Shown one piece after another: positions 53,802 through 64,000 of a DNA stretch of 64,000 bases (positions are counted from its first letter, which is position 1; each line of letters begins with the position of its first letter). Position numbers and translations under genes: made by a program. The notes below the pieces were generated by a model that worked only from the letters and a program-made list of their open reading frames with translations, was not told the origin of the DNA and did no database searches. Source of the stretch: CAVORB01 sp963736235. Its GTDB lineage: Bacteria; Pseudomonadota; Gammaproteobacteria; Chromatiales; Chromatiaceae. The DNA lies in the NCBI GenBank assembly GCA_963736235.1, contig CAVTOR010000028.1, forward strand, positions 1 to 64,000, given 5' to 3'.

Positions 53802-55067
53802 ATGCCTTCCGACATCCTCCCGCAGCCGAGTTGCGCCGACGATCGGGATCCCGGATCCCTGAGCGTGGACGAGGCGCGGCGCCGCATCCTGGAGCAGATC
53901 GTCCCCATCGCCTTCAGCCAGCGCCTCGCGCTGCGCGACGCCCTGGGCCGGACACTGGCCGAGGCGGTGGTGTCGCCAGCGAACGTCCCTTCCCACACCA
54001 ACTCGGCGATGGACGGCTACGCTCTGGCGGGCGCGAGCCTCTCGCCGCGGGGCACGACCGAGCTGGCCCTCGCTGGCGAGGCCCTGGCGGGACACCCCTT
54101 TCGCAGCGAGGTGGGGCAGGGACAGTGCGTGCGCATCATGACCGGGGCGCCCATGCCGGCGGGGACGGAGACGGTGGTGATGCAGGAGCAGGCAGCGGAG
54201 TCGGGCGGGCGGGTGCGATTCGCCGCAGGCCAGAGGACGGGGCAGAACGTGCGTCAGGCGGGTGAGGACATCGCCGCCGGCGACGCCGTTTTCGAGTCCG
54301 GGCGCACCCTGACCCCGGCGGACCTCGGGCTCCTTGCCTCCCTGGGTATCGCAGAGGTCGCGGTGCGCCGCCGTCCGCGGGTGGCCTTTTTCTCGACCGG
54401 GGACGAGCTGCGCTCCGTCGGCCAAGTGCTGGGTGAAGGGGAGGTCTACGACAGCAACCGCTATACCCTTTACGGGATGCTCGCGCGCCTGGGCGTGGAT
54501 GTGCTGGATCTCGGGGTGGTCCGGGACGATCCAGACTTGTTGGAGACGGCCCTGCGGCTTGCGGCGGCCGATGCGGATGTGGTCATTACCTCCGGCGGCG
54601 TGTCCGTCGGCGAGGCGGATTATGTTCGCGGGTTACTGGCTCGCATCGGCCGGGTGAGCTTCTGGAAGATCGCGATGAAGCCCGGGCGGCCCCTGACCTT
54701 CGGCCACGTCGAGAACGCCCTCTTCTTCGGCCTGCCGGGCAATCCGGTGGCGGTGATGGTGACCTTCTATCAATTCGCGCGGCCGGCCCTGGTCAAGCTC
54801 ATGACCGGGCGGGAGGAGCCGCCGCTGCTATTCTCGGCGGAGTGCGTTAGCCGATTGCGCAAGCGTCCCGGCAGAACGGAGTTCCCGCGCGGTGTGCTGG
54901 GTCGGGGAGCCGATGGCGGGTTGACCGTGGAGCTGGCAGGGCGTCAGGGCTCGGGGGTGCTGCGCTCCATGAGCCTGGCGGATTGCTTCGTGGTGCTGCC
55001 GGAGGAACAGGGGGACCTGGAGCCGGGCGATCGGGTGCTGGTGCAGCCCTTCGCCGGGCTGATCTGA
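53802..55067 (+). CDS. moeA: Molybdopterin molybdenumtransferase (MoeA)
   Basis: Inserts molybdate (or tungstate in MoeA2-type enzymes) into adenylated molybdopterin. Blocks seen: PSHTNSAMDGYAL, VRIMTGAPMPAGTETVVMQE, FFSTGDELRSVG, EVYDSNRYTL, VVITSGGVSVGEADYV and FFGLPGNPVAVMVTF. At 421 residues it is full length, without frame breaks. It could serve the AOR enzyme encoded 20 kb upstream, since W and Mo cofactors share this route, but the specificity is not visible. Confidence 0.95.
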   Translation: MPSDILPQPSCADDRDPGSLSVDEARRRILEQIVPIAFSQRLALRDALGRTLAEAVVSPANVPSHTNSAMDGYALAGASLSPRGTTELALAGEALAGHPFRSEVGQGQCVRIMTGAPMPAGTETVVMQEQAAESGGRVRFAAGQRTGQNVRQAGEDIAAGDAVFESGRTLTPADLGLLASLGIAEVAVRRRPRVAFFSTGDELRSVGQVLGEGEVYDSNRYTLYGMLARLGVDVLDLGVVRDDPDLLETALRLAAADADVVITSGGVSVGEADYVRGLLARIGRVSFWKIAMKPGRPLTFGHVENALFFGLPGNPVAVMVTFYQFARPALVKLMTGREEPPLLFSAECVSRLRKRPGRTEFPRGVLGRGADGGLTVELAGRQGSGVLRSMSLADCFVVLPEEQGDLEPGDRVLVQPFAGLI

Positions 55068-55072
55068 TCTTG

Positions 55073-55101
55073 ACCGGCCCGCGGTATCGCCGCGGGCCGG
55101 T
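55073..55101. terminator. Strong inverted repeat between convergent genes
   Basis: A perfect 12-base stem (ACCGGCCCGCGG with CCGCGGGCCGGT) with a five-base loop lies between the moeA and aqpZ stops. There is no T-run on either side, so it is a candidate bidirectional terminator. Confidence 0.6.
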
Positions 55102-55108
55102 CGAGGGC

Positions 55109-55849
55109 CTAGTCGGAGGTGCCGTCACCGCCGATTGCGCGGTAGACCACGGCGCCGATCAGGGCGCCGATGATGGGCGCGACCCAGAACAGCCACAGCT
55201 GTCCGAGTGCCTTGGCCTCCCCGGACATGGCGAGCGCCAGGGCCGGGCCGGTGCTGCGGGCGGGGTTCACCGAGGTGTTGGTCACCGGGATGGAGATCAG
55301 GTGGATCAGGGTCAGGGCGAGGCCGATGGCCAGCCCGCCCGCCACGGCGGTGCCGCGCTTGTCGGTGACGCCGAGGATGATGAACAGGAACATGGCGGTC
55401 ATCACGACCTCGGTCACAAACCCCGCGGTGAGGCCATAGCCCTGGGGCGAGAGTTCGCCATAGCCGTTCACCGCCAGGCTGCTCGCGCCCAGCTCGAACA
55501 CGGCCTGCCCTTCCTTGGCGGTGCCCATGTCGCTGGCGACGAAGAGGATCAGGAAGGCAGCCAGGATGGCCCCCAGCGTCTGGGCGATCACGTACATCGG
55601 GAGGTCGGCGAAGCTGAAGCGCCCGCCCATCGCCAGGCCGACGGAAACCGCCGGGTTCAGGTGGCAGCCCGAGATGTGGCCGATGGCATAGGCCATGGTG
55701 AGCACGGTAAGGCCGAAGGCGAATGCGACGCCCAGGTAGCCGATGCCGACATCCGGAACGCCGGCGGCGAAGACCGCGGCTCCGCAGCCTCCGAGAACCA
55801 GCCAGAAGGTGCCGACGAACTCGGCAAGCGATCGTTTCATGAGGGACAT
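55109..55849 (-). CDS. aqpZ: Aquaporin Z
   Basis: An MIP-family water channel with six transmembrane helices and both NPA boxes (HISGCHLNPAVSVGLA and TNTSVNPARSTGPA). The constriction residues around them fit the water-specific AqpZ type rather than a glycerol facilitator. The N-terminus MKRSLAEFVGTFWLVLGGCG is typical. ATG 55849 has AGGAG six bases upstream. Length 246. Confidence 0.94.
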   Translation of the reverse strand: MSLMKRSLAEFVGTFWLVLGGCGAAVFAAGVPDVGIGYLGVAFAFGLTVLTMAYAIGHISGCHLNPAVSVGLAMGGRFSFADLPMYVIAQTLGAILAAFLILFVASDMGTAKEGQAVFELGASSLAVNGYGELSPQGYGLTAGFVTEVVMTAMFLFIILGVTDKRGTAVAGGLAIGLALTLIHLISIPVTNTSVNPARSTGPALALAMSGEAKALGQLWLFWVAPIIGALIGAVVYRAIGGDGTSD

Positions 55850-56183
55850 CTGTGTCTCCTAGTTGTTGAAAATTCAGTGAAACCAAACCGCCACGGGTTC
55901 ACCGGGTCTCCTGGGCATGCCGTTTGGTCGACGAATTCGCAGTGCCGATCCGAGGGCGTGACATGGCCGACTTCTTGAAAACCGCGTAGCGGGGTCGGGA
56001 TTGTAGCCGGATTGGTCGGCGCGGCTCCAACTCTATCCGGTTTTCGCGATTCAGATTGCGATCGGGCAGGTTCCGTCGTCTCGAATCGACCTTCCCGCGG
56101 ACAACGCCTGCTTGCTGTCCGCGGCTATAATACGTAGCCTTTCCATCCCACATGCAACCGTGGTCATTTCGGTGAATCGCCCC
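55850..56183. other. Divergent intergenic region (aqpZ/pcm)
   Basis: 334 bases without coding signal. It must carry promoters for aqpZ and pcm. CTATAATACG near 56123 resembles a sigma-70 -10 box for pcm, but no good -35 was seen. Confidence 0.45.
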
Positions 56184-56849
56184 ATGGATACCAGTGTCGA
56201 ACGCGCCCACTTCAACATGGTTGAGCAGCAGGTCCGCCCCTGGGGGGTCTCTGACCCGCGGGTTCTGGAGGTCTTGGCGCGGGTCCCGCGCGAGCGATTC
56301 GTCCCGGACGGCTACCGGAGTCTGGCCTATGCGGATATCGAGATACCCATAGCCGCCGGACAGGTCATGCTCGCCCCCCCGGTGGTCGGCCGCATGCTGC
56401 AGGCACTCCAGATCCGACCGGACGACCGTATTCTGGAGATCGGTACCGGAACGGGCTACGTCACCGGTTGTCTCGCGGGGCTGGGTGCCCGGGTGGTGAG
56501 CCTAGAGCTCCACCAGGAGCTGGCGGAGCAGGCCCGCGCCACGCTCGAGTCACTGAACATGCGGCACTTCGAGGTGCGGGTGGGAGACGCCCTGGCCGGC
56601 GAGGTGGACGGCAATCCCTTTGACGTCATCGCCGTTACCGGCTCTCTGCCGGACGATGCGCTGCTGTCCTCCCTGCAGGAGCAGCTTGCCCTGCACGGGC
56701 GTCTCTTCGCCATCGTAGGAGAGGACCCGCTGATGGAGGCAATGGTCGTGACGCGGGTCGCGACCCAGGAGTTCCATCGCGACGGCCTGTTCGAGACCAG
56801 CGTTCCGGCGCTTGAGAATGTCCCCGAGGCAGAGCATTTCGAGTTCTGA
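56184..56849 (+). CDS. pcm: Protein-L-isoaspartate O-methyltransferase family protein
   Basis: A class I SAM methyltransferase that repairs L-isoaspartyl residues in damaged proteins. It has MVEQQVRPWGV, VPRERFVPDGYRSLAYADIE, AAGQVMLAPPVVGRMLQAL, and the SAM motif ILEIGTGTGYVTGCLAGLG. Motif II reads DVIAVTGSLP, where canonical Pcm enzymes usually have a variant such as DRIIVTAA, so the substrate could differ. ATG 56184 fits the family start. It is followed after 18 bases by a rhodanese gene. Confidence 0.88.
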   Translation: MDTSVERAHFNMVEQQVRPWGVSDPRVLEVLARVPRERFVPDGYRSLAYADIEIPIAAGQVMLAPPVVGRMLQALQIRPDDRILEIGTGTGYVTGCLAGLGARVVSLELHQELAEQARATLESLNMRHFEVRVGDALAGEVDGNPFDVIAVTGSLPDDALLSSLQEQLALHGRLFAIVGEDPLMEAMVVTRVATQEFHRDGLFETSVPALENVPEAEHFEF

Positions 56850-56867
56850 ATTGCGGCGGATACCGAC

Positions 56868-57188
56868 ATGCGCCAGATGACCGCGCGCGAGCTCCACACC
56901 CGGCTCCTGGAGGCCGGGGAAAAACCGTTGCTGCTCGATGTGCGTGAGCCGTGGGAGTTCAATATCTGCCGGCTCGACGGCAGCCGCCTACTGCCGATGC
57001 GACACGTCGTGGCCAGCCTGGACCAGCTCGACCCTGAGCGGGAGACCGTGGTCATCTGCCATCACGGCATTCGCAGCCAACAGGTTGCGCTCTTCCTCGA
57101 TCATCGGGGCTTCTCCCACGTGATCAATCTCGACGGCGGCGTGGCGGCTTGGGCGCGGGACGTCGATTCCTCGATGGCGACCTATTGA
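56868..57188 (+). CDS. Single-domain rhodanese-like sulfurtransferase
   Basis: 106 residues with LLLDVREPWEFNICRLDGS and the active-site loop VVICHHGIRSQQVALFL (catalytic Cys followed by HHGIRS), then GFSHVINLDGGVAAWARDVD. It is cytoplasmic and co-transcribed with pcm, a pairing common in Gammaproteobacteria. The stop overlaps the convergent waaA stop by seven bases. Confidence 0.92.
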   Translation: MRQMTARELHTRLLEAGEKPLLLDVREPWEFNICRLDGSRLLPMRHVVASLDQLDPERETVVICHHGIRSQQVALFLDHRGFSHVINLDGGVAAWARDVDSSMATY

Positions 57189-58486
57189 ACCCGGGGCGCG
57201 CCCCCACGGGGTGCGCCGTGTCCGCCGGGGCGGCTGTCCTCGATCAGCGCGACCAGACGCTGCAAGGTGCCGCGGTTCTGCTCCACCACCCGGCGGCCGT
57301 TCTCTCCGATGCGCGCGCGGGCGGCGGCATCCGACAGCCAGTCGGCCATGCAGCGGGCGAGCGCGTCGCCGTCCGCGACCTGAGCCGCCGCGCCTTCGCT
57401 CACCAGCAGTTCGGTGATCTGGGCGAAGTTGAATACATGGGGGCCGATCGCGACCGGCACGCCAACGGCGGCGGCCTCAAGAAGGTTGTGACCACCGACC
57501 GGGACCAGGCTGCCGCCGATGAAGGCGGCGTCCGCGGCGGCGAGAAACACCGGGAGCTCGCCCATGGTGTCTCCCAGGAAGACGCGGGTAGCCGGGTCGC
57601 AGGTCTTCCCGGCGGAGCGCCGCGCGAGGGCCAATCCCTGCCGGGTGACGAGGGTCGCGACGCGGTCGAATCGCTCCGGATGGCGCGGCACCAGCACCAG
57701 CAGGGCCTGCGGCAGGCGTCCCAGGATCTGGCGATGGGCGGCCAGGACCTGCTCCTCCTCGTCCTCGTGCGTACTAGCGGCCACCCATACCGGCCGCTCG
57801 GTGCCCCAAACGCGCCGCATCACCTCAGCCTGATCCAGTAGGCTGCCCGGGAGACGGACGTCGAACTTGAGGCTTCCCGTGACCTGGATGCGCTCGGCTG
57901 GAACCCCTAGGGCGCTAAAGCGCTCGGCATCCTGCGGGCTCTGGGCCGCGACGGCGGACAGCCGGCCGAAGGTCGCGCGGGTGAAGTCCCCGAACCGGGT
58001 GTAACCCCGAGCAGACTTCTCGGAGAGCCGGGCGTTCGCGAGGATCACCGGAATGCCTCGATGCTCACAGATGCGCAGCATGTTGGGCCAGATCTCCGTT
58101 TCCATCACCACCGCGATGCTCGGCCGCACCGCGTCGAGGAAGCGCCGCATGACGGGGATCAGGTCGAACGGGGTATAGACGTGCCGAACGCGGTCCTCGA
58201 ACAGGTCGCGCACGCGCTGCGAGCCGGTCGGCGTGGTGGTTGTCACCATGATCTGGGCGCCCGGGACGTGGTCGAGAAGGTGCTTGACGAGCGGAGCGGC
58301 GGCCTGGACCTCGCCGACCGAGACCGCGTGAATCCAGAACTCCGCATCCAGCGGCGCTTCGTCGTAGAGTCCGAGGCGCTCGCGCCAGCGCTTGCGGTAG
58401 GCGGGGGTGCGGCGGCTTTTCCACAACAGGCGCAGAAGCGCGAGGGGCAAGGCGAGATAGAGCAGGAGGCTGTAGATGCGTGCCAT
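57182..58486 (-). CDS. waaA: 3-deoxy-D-manno-octulosonic acid transferase
   Basis: This inner-membrane-bound glycosyltransferase (GT30) adds Kdo to lipid IVA in LPS synthesis. It begins with an N-terminal membrane anchor (MARIYSLLLYLALPLALLRL) and WIHAVSVGEVQAAAPLVKHL with the catalytic Glu. Further blocks are VMETEIWPNMLRICEHRGIP, WVAASTHEDEEEQVL, FLGDTMGELPVFLAAADAAF and GHNLLEAAAVGVPVAIGPHV. Full length at 434 residues, no frame break. It is the last gene of the minus-strand LPS operon. Confidence 0.95.
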   Translation of the reverse strand: MARIYSLLLYLALPLALLRLLWKSRRTPAYRKRWRERLGLYDEAPLDAEFWIHAVSVGEVQAAAPLVKHLLDHVPGAQIMVTTTTPTGSQRVRDLFEDRVRHVYTPFDLIPVMRRFLDAVRPSIAVVMETEIWPNMLRICEHRGIPVILANARLSEKSARGYTRFGDFTRATFGRLSAVAAQSPQDAERFSALGVPAERIQVTGSLKFDVRLPGSLLDQAEVMRRVWGTERPVWVAASTHEDEEEQVLAAHRQILGRLPQALLVLVPRHPERFDRVATLVTRQGLALARRSAGKTCDPATRVFLGDTMGELPVFLAAADAAFIGGSLVPVGGHNLLEAAAVGVPVAIGPHVFNFAQITELLVSEGAAAQVADGDALARCMADWLSDAAARARIGENGRRVVEQNRGTLQRLVALIEDSRPGGHGAPRGGAPRVQ

Positions 58487-58498
58487 GCTGGCCGGGGA

Positions 58499-59918
<1,420 letters not shown>

Positions 59919-59975
59919 GTCAGGTGTTCGCTTGCCGGGTTGGAAGCGACGCCGGGCTGGCGCCGCGGCGCAAGT

Positions 59976-60749
59976 CTAGCACAGGGTCTCCGCCGCCAAC
60001 CGTCGGCGCCAGTCGACCAGTTGCGGTTTAGGCGCGTGTTTTACGCACAGCTTCCACAAGTAGCCGACGAGATCATCGCCGAACGAGATGCCCTTGCGCG
60101 GCAAAACGAGCGGGTGGTCCTCCCGGGTGGCGGCGCCCCGCAGGCAGGTGGTCGCGCTCGCATAACCGGTTTCGCTGGCGGCGCGGACCGCCTCCAGGTC
60201 GAAGCTGCCGAACGGATAGCAAAGGTGCCTGACCTCCTTCCCCAACAGGTCCTCCAGGGCCGCCTTGCTGGATGCCAGCTCCTCGCGCTGACGCCGTGGG
60301 GAGACCTCGGCGAGCTTGACGTGATCCGCGGTATGCGAGCCTACCGTGACGCCGGAGCCGAGGATGGCCCGAAGCTGGTTGCCGCTCATCAGCTCCGGTA
60401 TCGGCCGGCCGGGATCCTTCGAGAACCACTCCGCGCGCCGGCCGATCCAGCCACTGATGGCATAGACGGTGGCGGGGAAGTGGTAACGCCGCAATACCGG
60501 CAGCGCGTGGTCGGCGAAGTTCGCGTAGCCGTCGTCGAACGTCAGTGCCACCGCCCGGGGCGGGACGGGAAGATCGCCCCGCAGGCAAGCGAGTGTCTGG
60601 TCGAGGTCCAGAACGTTGAAGCCGAAGCGGTGCAGGAATGCCATCTGGGCGGCGAAACGGTGGCTGTCGCAATAGTTGGGGCGGTGCGCCCTCATCGGCG
60701 CGAACTTTCCCACCTGGTGGTACATCAGGATCGAGATGCGTGCTGTCAC
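59976..60749 (-). CDS. Polysaccharide deacetylase family protein
   Basis: A NodB-type carbohydrate esterase (CE4) of 257 residues. Motif 1 is AVALTFDDGYANF (catalytic Asp pair), motif 2 is TVGSHTADHVKLAEV (HxxxH metal site), with LCYPFGSFDLEAVRAA as motif 3. It begins MTARISILMYHQVGKFAP, as in LPS-locus members of the family. No signal peptide is evident. In this operon it probably modifies an LPS or exopolysaccharide sugar; the substrate is not visible. Confidence 0.88.
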   Translation of the reverse strand: MTARISILMYHQVGKFAPMRAHRPNYCDSHRFAAQMAFLHRFGFNVLDLDQTLACLRGDLPVPPRAVALTFDDGYANFADHALPVLRRYHFPATVYAISGWIGRRAEWFSKDPGRPIPELMSGNQLRAILGSGVTVGSHTADHVKLAEVSPRRQREELASSKAALEDLLGKEVRHLCYPFGSFDLEAVRAASETGYASATTCLRGAATREDHPLVLPRKGISFGDDLVGYLWKLCVKHAPKPQLVDWRRRLAAETLC

Positions 60750-60897
60750 TGGCTATCGTTCCAAGTAGTCATGGCCTTCACGCGCCGGCGCCTGGGATTT
60801 TCCCGTTACCCTCACATGCACCGCGGGTGCGGAATAGGGGAACGACGATGCCAAGACTCCCCAATCTACGCGTTTCGTGCAAGATTCCGTCAGCTCG

Positions 60898-61977
60898 CTA
60901 TCGCAGCAGGGTCTGGTAGAGTTTCAGGTACCGACCCATGATCGGCTCCCGACCAAACTCCCTACTCGCCCGCTCTTCGCCGCGCTTCACGATCGCGGCC
61001 GCGAGGCCGGGGTCCCGCAACACCGACTCGATACCCACGGCCAGCGCGCGTGCATCCGCGCAGGGGACGCACCAGGCGTCCTCGCCGTGGCGCGCGATCT
61101 CGCGCGCCCCGCGGAACAGGCTCGTCACCAGCGGCTTGGACCAGGACCAGGCCTCCAGGATCACGTTGCCCAGTGTCTCCTCCTCCAGAGAGGGGAACAC
61201 CACCAGGTCCGCCAGCTGGAAGAAGGGTCCAGGGTCGGTCCGCCAGCCGGCCCACACCAGGCGCCCGGAGACTCCCGATCTCTCCGCCTGTTGCGTCAGC
61301 TCCGGCCCCAGCACGCCGTCCCCGAGCAGGACCAGGCGCAAGGGCCGCCCGCCGATCTCCCGCGGCAGCAGGCGCATGGCCTCGAGCAGATAGCGGTGGC
61401 CCTTGACCGGCACGAAACGTCCAGCGCAGACGAGCACCCAGGCATCCTCGGGCAGCGCAAGCTCGGCGCGAAGCGCGGCGATTCGCTCGGGCGGCCCACG
61501 GTGGGGCGGGTCGACGAAGTTGTAGATATGGAACACGCGCTCCGCGGGCAGGCCGTTCTGGACCAGCCAGTCACACAGCCCCCGCGTGTTGCCGATCCAG
61601 GCGTGGGCGTGGCGGTAAGGGTGGAGCGCGTAGTAGCCGCCCAGGCGTGCGACGTGCACCGGCTCCGCGCCGGGGTTAAGGCGCACCAGGCGGGTGGCGC
61701 GTCCCATGTAGGTCTGCACGATCGCCGGCTTGCGTTCACGGATGAGCCGGGACACCGACGCCCGGGAGATCGGGTCCCACACGGTGTGGAATGGCAGACG
61801 GTGCAGCGGCAGGTCCGGGAGCGCGATGGCGTCCAATTCGCTGCCGCGGCGGATGGCGAGCTCGGCGGGAGCGCCCCGCTCGGCCAGAGCCGCGGCAAAG
61901 CGCAGGAACCAGCGCTCCGCCCCGCCCAGGGCCTTGCTGCCCACCATCTGGAGCGAGCTGGGCCAGTGCTCATCCAT
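60898..61977 (-). CDS. Glycosyltransferase family 4 protein
   Basis: A GT-B fold transferase of 359 residues. The N-terminal domain has KALGGAERWFLRFAAALAER; the C-terminal domain has LVCAGRFVPVKGHRYLLEAM, WAGWRTDPGPFFQLADLVVF and PSLEEETLGNVILEAWSWSK (the EX7E-type donor site). It probably adds a sugar in LPS core assembly on the cytoplasmic side. Its start overlaps the end of the upstream glycosyltransferase gene by eight bases. Confidence 0.9.
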   Translation of the reverse strand: MDEHWPSSLQMVGSKALGGAERWFLRFAAALAERGAPAELAIRRGSELDAIALPDLPLHRLPFHTVWDPISRASVSRLIRERKPAIVQTYMGRATRLVRLNPGAEPVHVARLGGYYALHPYRHAHAWIGNTRGLCDWLVQNGLPAERVFHIYNFVDPPHRGPPERIAALRAELALPEDAWVLVCAGRFVPVKGHRYLLEAMRLLPREIGGRPLRLVLLGDGVLGPELTQQAERSGVSGRLVWAGWRTDPGPFFQLADLVVFPSLEEETLGNVILEAWSWSKPLVTSLFRGAREIARHGEDAWCVPCADARALAVGIESVLRDPGLAAAIVKRGEERASREFGREPIMGRYLKLYQTLLR

Positions 61978-63061
61978 CGTGCCGCAGCAGCTCCCGATAG
62001 ACCGCCAGATTACCTTCCACCATGGCGTCGATGGAAAACTCGTCGCGCATCAGAACCCTGCCCGCGCGGCCCATGCGTTGGGCGAGGGCGGGGTGCCGCA
62101 GCAGCCGGGCGATCGCGGTCTCCAGCGCCGCGGTGTTTCCCGGCGGCACCAGGATTCCGTTGAGTCCGTCCCGTACTGCCTCCGGTATGCCGCCGGCGTC
62201 GCTGGCGACGATGGGGACGCCGGCGCTCGCGGCCTGCAAAAGGGACACGCCAAGGCCCTCCATGAGGGCCGGGTGAACCAGGAGCTCGAGGCAGGGCAGG
62301 ATGTCGGGCAGGTCGTCGCGAAATCCCGCCAAGCGAACCCTGTCCTCCAGGCCCGCGTCCGCAATGCGTCGGGTCAGATCCTCCTCTTCCGCGCCTTTGC
62401 CGAAGAACAGCACTTGCAACTCGGGAAACTCCGCGATCAGCGGCGGCAACGCCTCGATCAGGAAGCGGTGGCCCTTGCGCGCGAATCAGCTGGGCGATCA
62501 CGCCAAGGAGCCGCGCCCGCGACGGCACCCCGAGGGCGGCGCACACCCTGTCCCTGTCGCAGGGGCGGTCGAATCGCTCGACGTCCACGGCGCTGCGCAC
62601 CACGCGCAGCTTTTCCTTCGGCAGTCCTTCGGCGAGCAGAACGCGCCCGATGCCCTCCGAGATGGCGATCACCCGGTCGTGCAGGCGGTATTTCAGGGCC
62701 ACCGCCAGGCGGCTCTCGGGATTGTCCACGCGCCGGGAGTGCACCACCGGGGCCCGTTCCAGCCTGCAAGCGATGCCGCCCATGACATCCGCCCCGATGC
62801 GGCTGTGCAGGTGCACCAGGTCCGGCCGGCAGAGACGGATGCAACGGCGCAGGCACTGGATCGATGCCGATGTCCAGATCGCCGCCCATCCGCATGGGAT
62901 GGACCTCGGCGAAGGGCGCCGCGGCTTCCGCGATCTCGCTGCCCGCGGGGCATGCGAGGGCGTTGTCCACGCCCGCGCCTCGCCAGTCCCCGCAAGAGGT
63001 ACAGCACTTGCTGGGCGCCGCCGTAGAGGTTGCGTCCGCCTTCCACGTGCAGGACCTTCAT
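61970..63061 (-). CDS. Glycosyltransferase family 4 protein, three frame breaks
   Basis: A second GT-B transferase. The N-terminal frame gives MKVLHVEGGRNLYGGAQQVL (donor/acceptor loop). Other frames give VDNALACPAGSEIAEAAAPF, then LVHLHSRIGADVMGGIACRL and VIAISEGIGRVLLAEGLPKE. The last gives KGHRFLIEALPPLI, LFFGKGAEEEDLTRR and PALMEGLGVSLLQAASAGVP (donor-site Glu). Frame changes lie near 62975, 62865 and 62480, each resolved by removing one base (the middle one by a small indel). Joined length is about 363 residues. Its ATG overlaps the stop of the upstream GT9 gene. Confidence 0.85.
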
Positions 63062-64000
63062 GGACTTGATCCGAGCAGCGCCCGCGCCGCGTCGAAGACC
63101 TCACCGCTCTCGATGCAGCCGCATGCAGGTGAAATCGCCGTTGCAGGTGGGTCTGCGCTTGCAGGGGGAGCAGGGAGGGGATGATACAGCACCCGGGCGT
63201 CGGTCCGGGTGGTGTCGGTATACGGACAGGTGGAGCCGAACAGGAGCAGGCTGGGACGGGCGAAGGCGATGCCCATGTGTCCGAGCCCGGTGTCCACGGC
63301 CACCAACAGGCTGCAACGGTCAATCATCGCGGCGGCCTCGAGGAGTGAGGTCCCGCCGACCAGATCGATCACATCGGTCGCCGCCGCGGCGCGGATGCGC
63401 CCGGCGGCATCCCGGTCGGCCGGCCCTCCCAACATGACGACCGGCAGGTCCAGCTCCGTGCGGATGCGGTCCGCGAGTGCCGACCAGCGGTCCTCGAACC
63501 AGTGTTTCTGCGGCCTGGTGGTGAAGGGGCAGATGACTGCATAACCCCGTCCGAGCCCCTCGCGCGCGGCGACCGATGTCGCGAACTGGGCCTCACGCGG
63601 CCCGTAGTGGAGCTCCATGCGGAAGTCTCCGGCAGGCAGCCCCAGGGTCTCGGCGAGGTACAGGTACTCGGAGCCGATGCGTCGCGGGTCCCCGCCGCGG
63701 GGAATCGTCCGCGTCATCAGCCACTGGCTCCCCTCCCGGGAGCCGAGGCCGATGCGCTCCCCGGCACCGGAGAGAAAGGTCAGCAGCCCGCTCTTCAGAA
63801 GGCCCTGCAGGTCTATCGCCAGATCGAAGCCGCGTTCGCGCAACCGGAGGCGGAAATTCCGGATCTCGCCCCCCAGCGCGCGCCATCGGCGCTCCCGCCA
63901 AAGGGTCTCCCAGTCCCCAACCGGCCAGACGATCACCTCGTCCAGGTCGGGGTGATGCTCCAGCAGGGGGCGGCACTCGGGTTGCGCCAGCCAGGCGATG
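63058..64000 (-). CDS. Glycosyltransferase family 9 (LPS heptosyltransferase), 5' end outside the window
   Basis: A GT9 ADP-heptose:LPS heptosyltransferase-like protein. It has FDLAIDLQGLLKSGLLTFLS, AVICPFTTRPQKHWFEDRWS (catalytic-loop region), VVMLGGPADRDAAGRIR and LLVAVDTGLGHMGIAFARP. The frame is open to the window edge, so the start is missing. Near the C-terminus a compensating pair of indels (about 63190 and 63115) shifts a short stretch out of frame; the alternative frame reads CSPCKRRPTCNGDFTCM, the Cys-rich sequence usual in the family. First visible gene of the LPS operon. Confidence 0.88.
   Translation of the reverse strand, partial: IAWLAQPECRPLLEHHPDLDEVIVWPVGDWETLWRERRWRALGGEIRNFRLRLRERGFDLAIDLQGLLKSGLLTFLSGAGERIGLGSREGSQWLMTRTIPRGGDPRRIGSEYLYLAETLGLPAGDFRMELHYGPREAQFATSVAAREGLGRGYAVICPFTTRPQKHWFEDRWSALADRIRTELDLPVVMLGGPADRDAAGRIRAAAATDVIDLVGGTSLLEAAAMIDRCSLLVAVDTGLGHMGIAFARPSLLLFGSTCPYTDTTRTDARVLYHPLPAPPASADPPATAISPACGCIESGEVFDAARALLGSSP

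Overview
The window is GC-rich, densely coded bacterial chromosome, most likely from a gammaproteobacterium, possibly of the Chromatiales type. The basis is the order murJ-ribF-(ileS)-lspA, an LPS core block with waaA, hldE and glycosyltransferases, pcm beside a rhodanese gene, and an aerobic/anaerobic enzyme mix that includes a tungsten aldehyde oxidoreductase operon. The genus is inference. No rRNA, tRNA, CRISPR array or intact insertion sequence was seen.

Layout. 0-8 kb: a DUF429 remnant, the lytic transglycosylase mltD, a penicillin acylase homologue, a ribosome-associated HPF-type protein fused to a cold-shock-like domain, and thiol-redox proteins. 7.6-13 kb: a response regulator/histidine kinase pair divergent from a PspA-like, membrane and von Willebrand A gene set, probably an envelope-stress module. 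13-18.6 kb: a low-complexity secreted protein, a 2OG-Fe(II) oxygenase, a NUDIX hydrolase, murJ and ribF. 18.6-24.2 kb: an accessory island lying between ribF and ileS. It holds a RIO kinase, REP-like repeats, a reverse transcriptase with a translationally coupled small gene, a shredded type I methyltransferase gene interrupted by a four-helix-bundle gene, and a VapBC-type toxin-antitoxin pair. 24.2-29.8 kb: ileS, lspA, a GluR0-like ligand-gated channel and an orphan coiled-coil gene.

30-34.4 kb: an aldehyde:ferredoxin oxidoreductase operon (polyferredoxin, tungstoenzyme, FAD/NAD oxidoreductase, MoaD-like protein and a small partner). 34.6-40.1 kb: a diiron-type metallo-beta-lactamase (ODP) protein, a roadblock/LC7 protein, three unrecognised proteins and a bacteriohemerythrin. 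This looks like an oxygen- or redox-linked signalling cluster. 40-50.8 kb: malic enzyme and two secreted proteins sharing an SPCR/VDTR beta module, bounded by direct repeats made of the hemerythrin 3' end and the mgtE 3' end. One side keeps an intact hemerythrin gene, the other an intact mgtE. 50.8-57.2 kb: a thioredoxin-NHL lipoprotein, a DsrE protein, moeA, aqpZ, pcm and a rhodanese. 57.2-64 kb: an LPS core/heptose operon on the minus strand that runs off the window.

Two features run across the window. First, three copies of a roughly 98-base element made of three hairpins, with compensatory changes and GNRA-type loops, lie in gaps upstream of plus-strand genes (12979, 29902, 35917). Second, many genes, including the essential ileS and the core LPS gene hldE, carry single-base frame breaks that are almost all one-base insertions. 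This is best explained by insertion-biased sequence errors, so most broken genes here should not be read as dead without resequencing.
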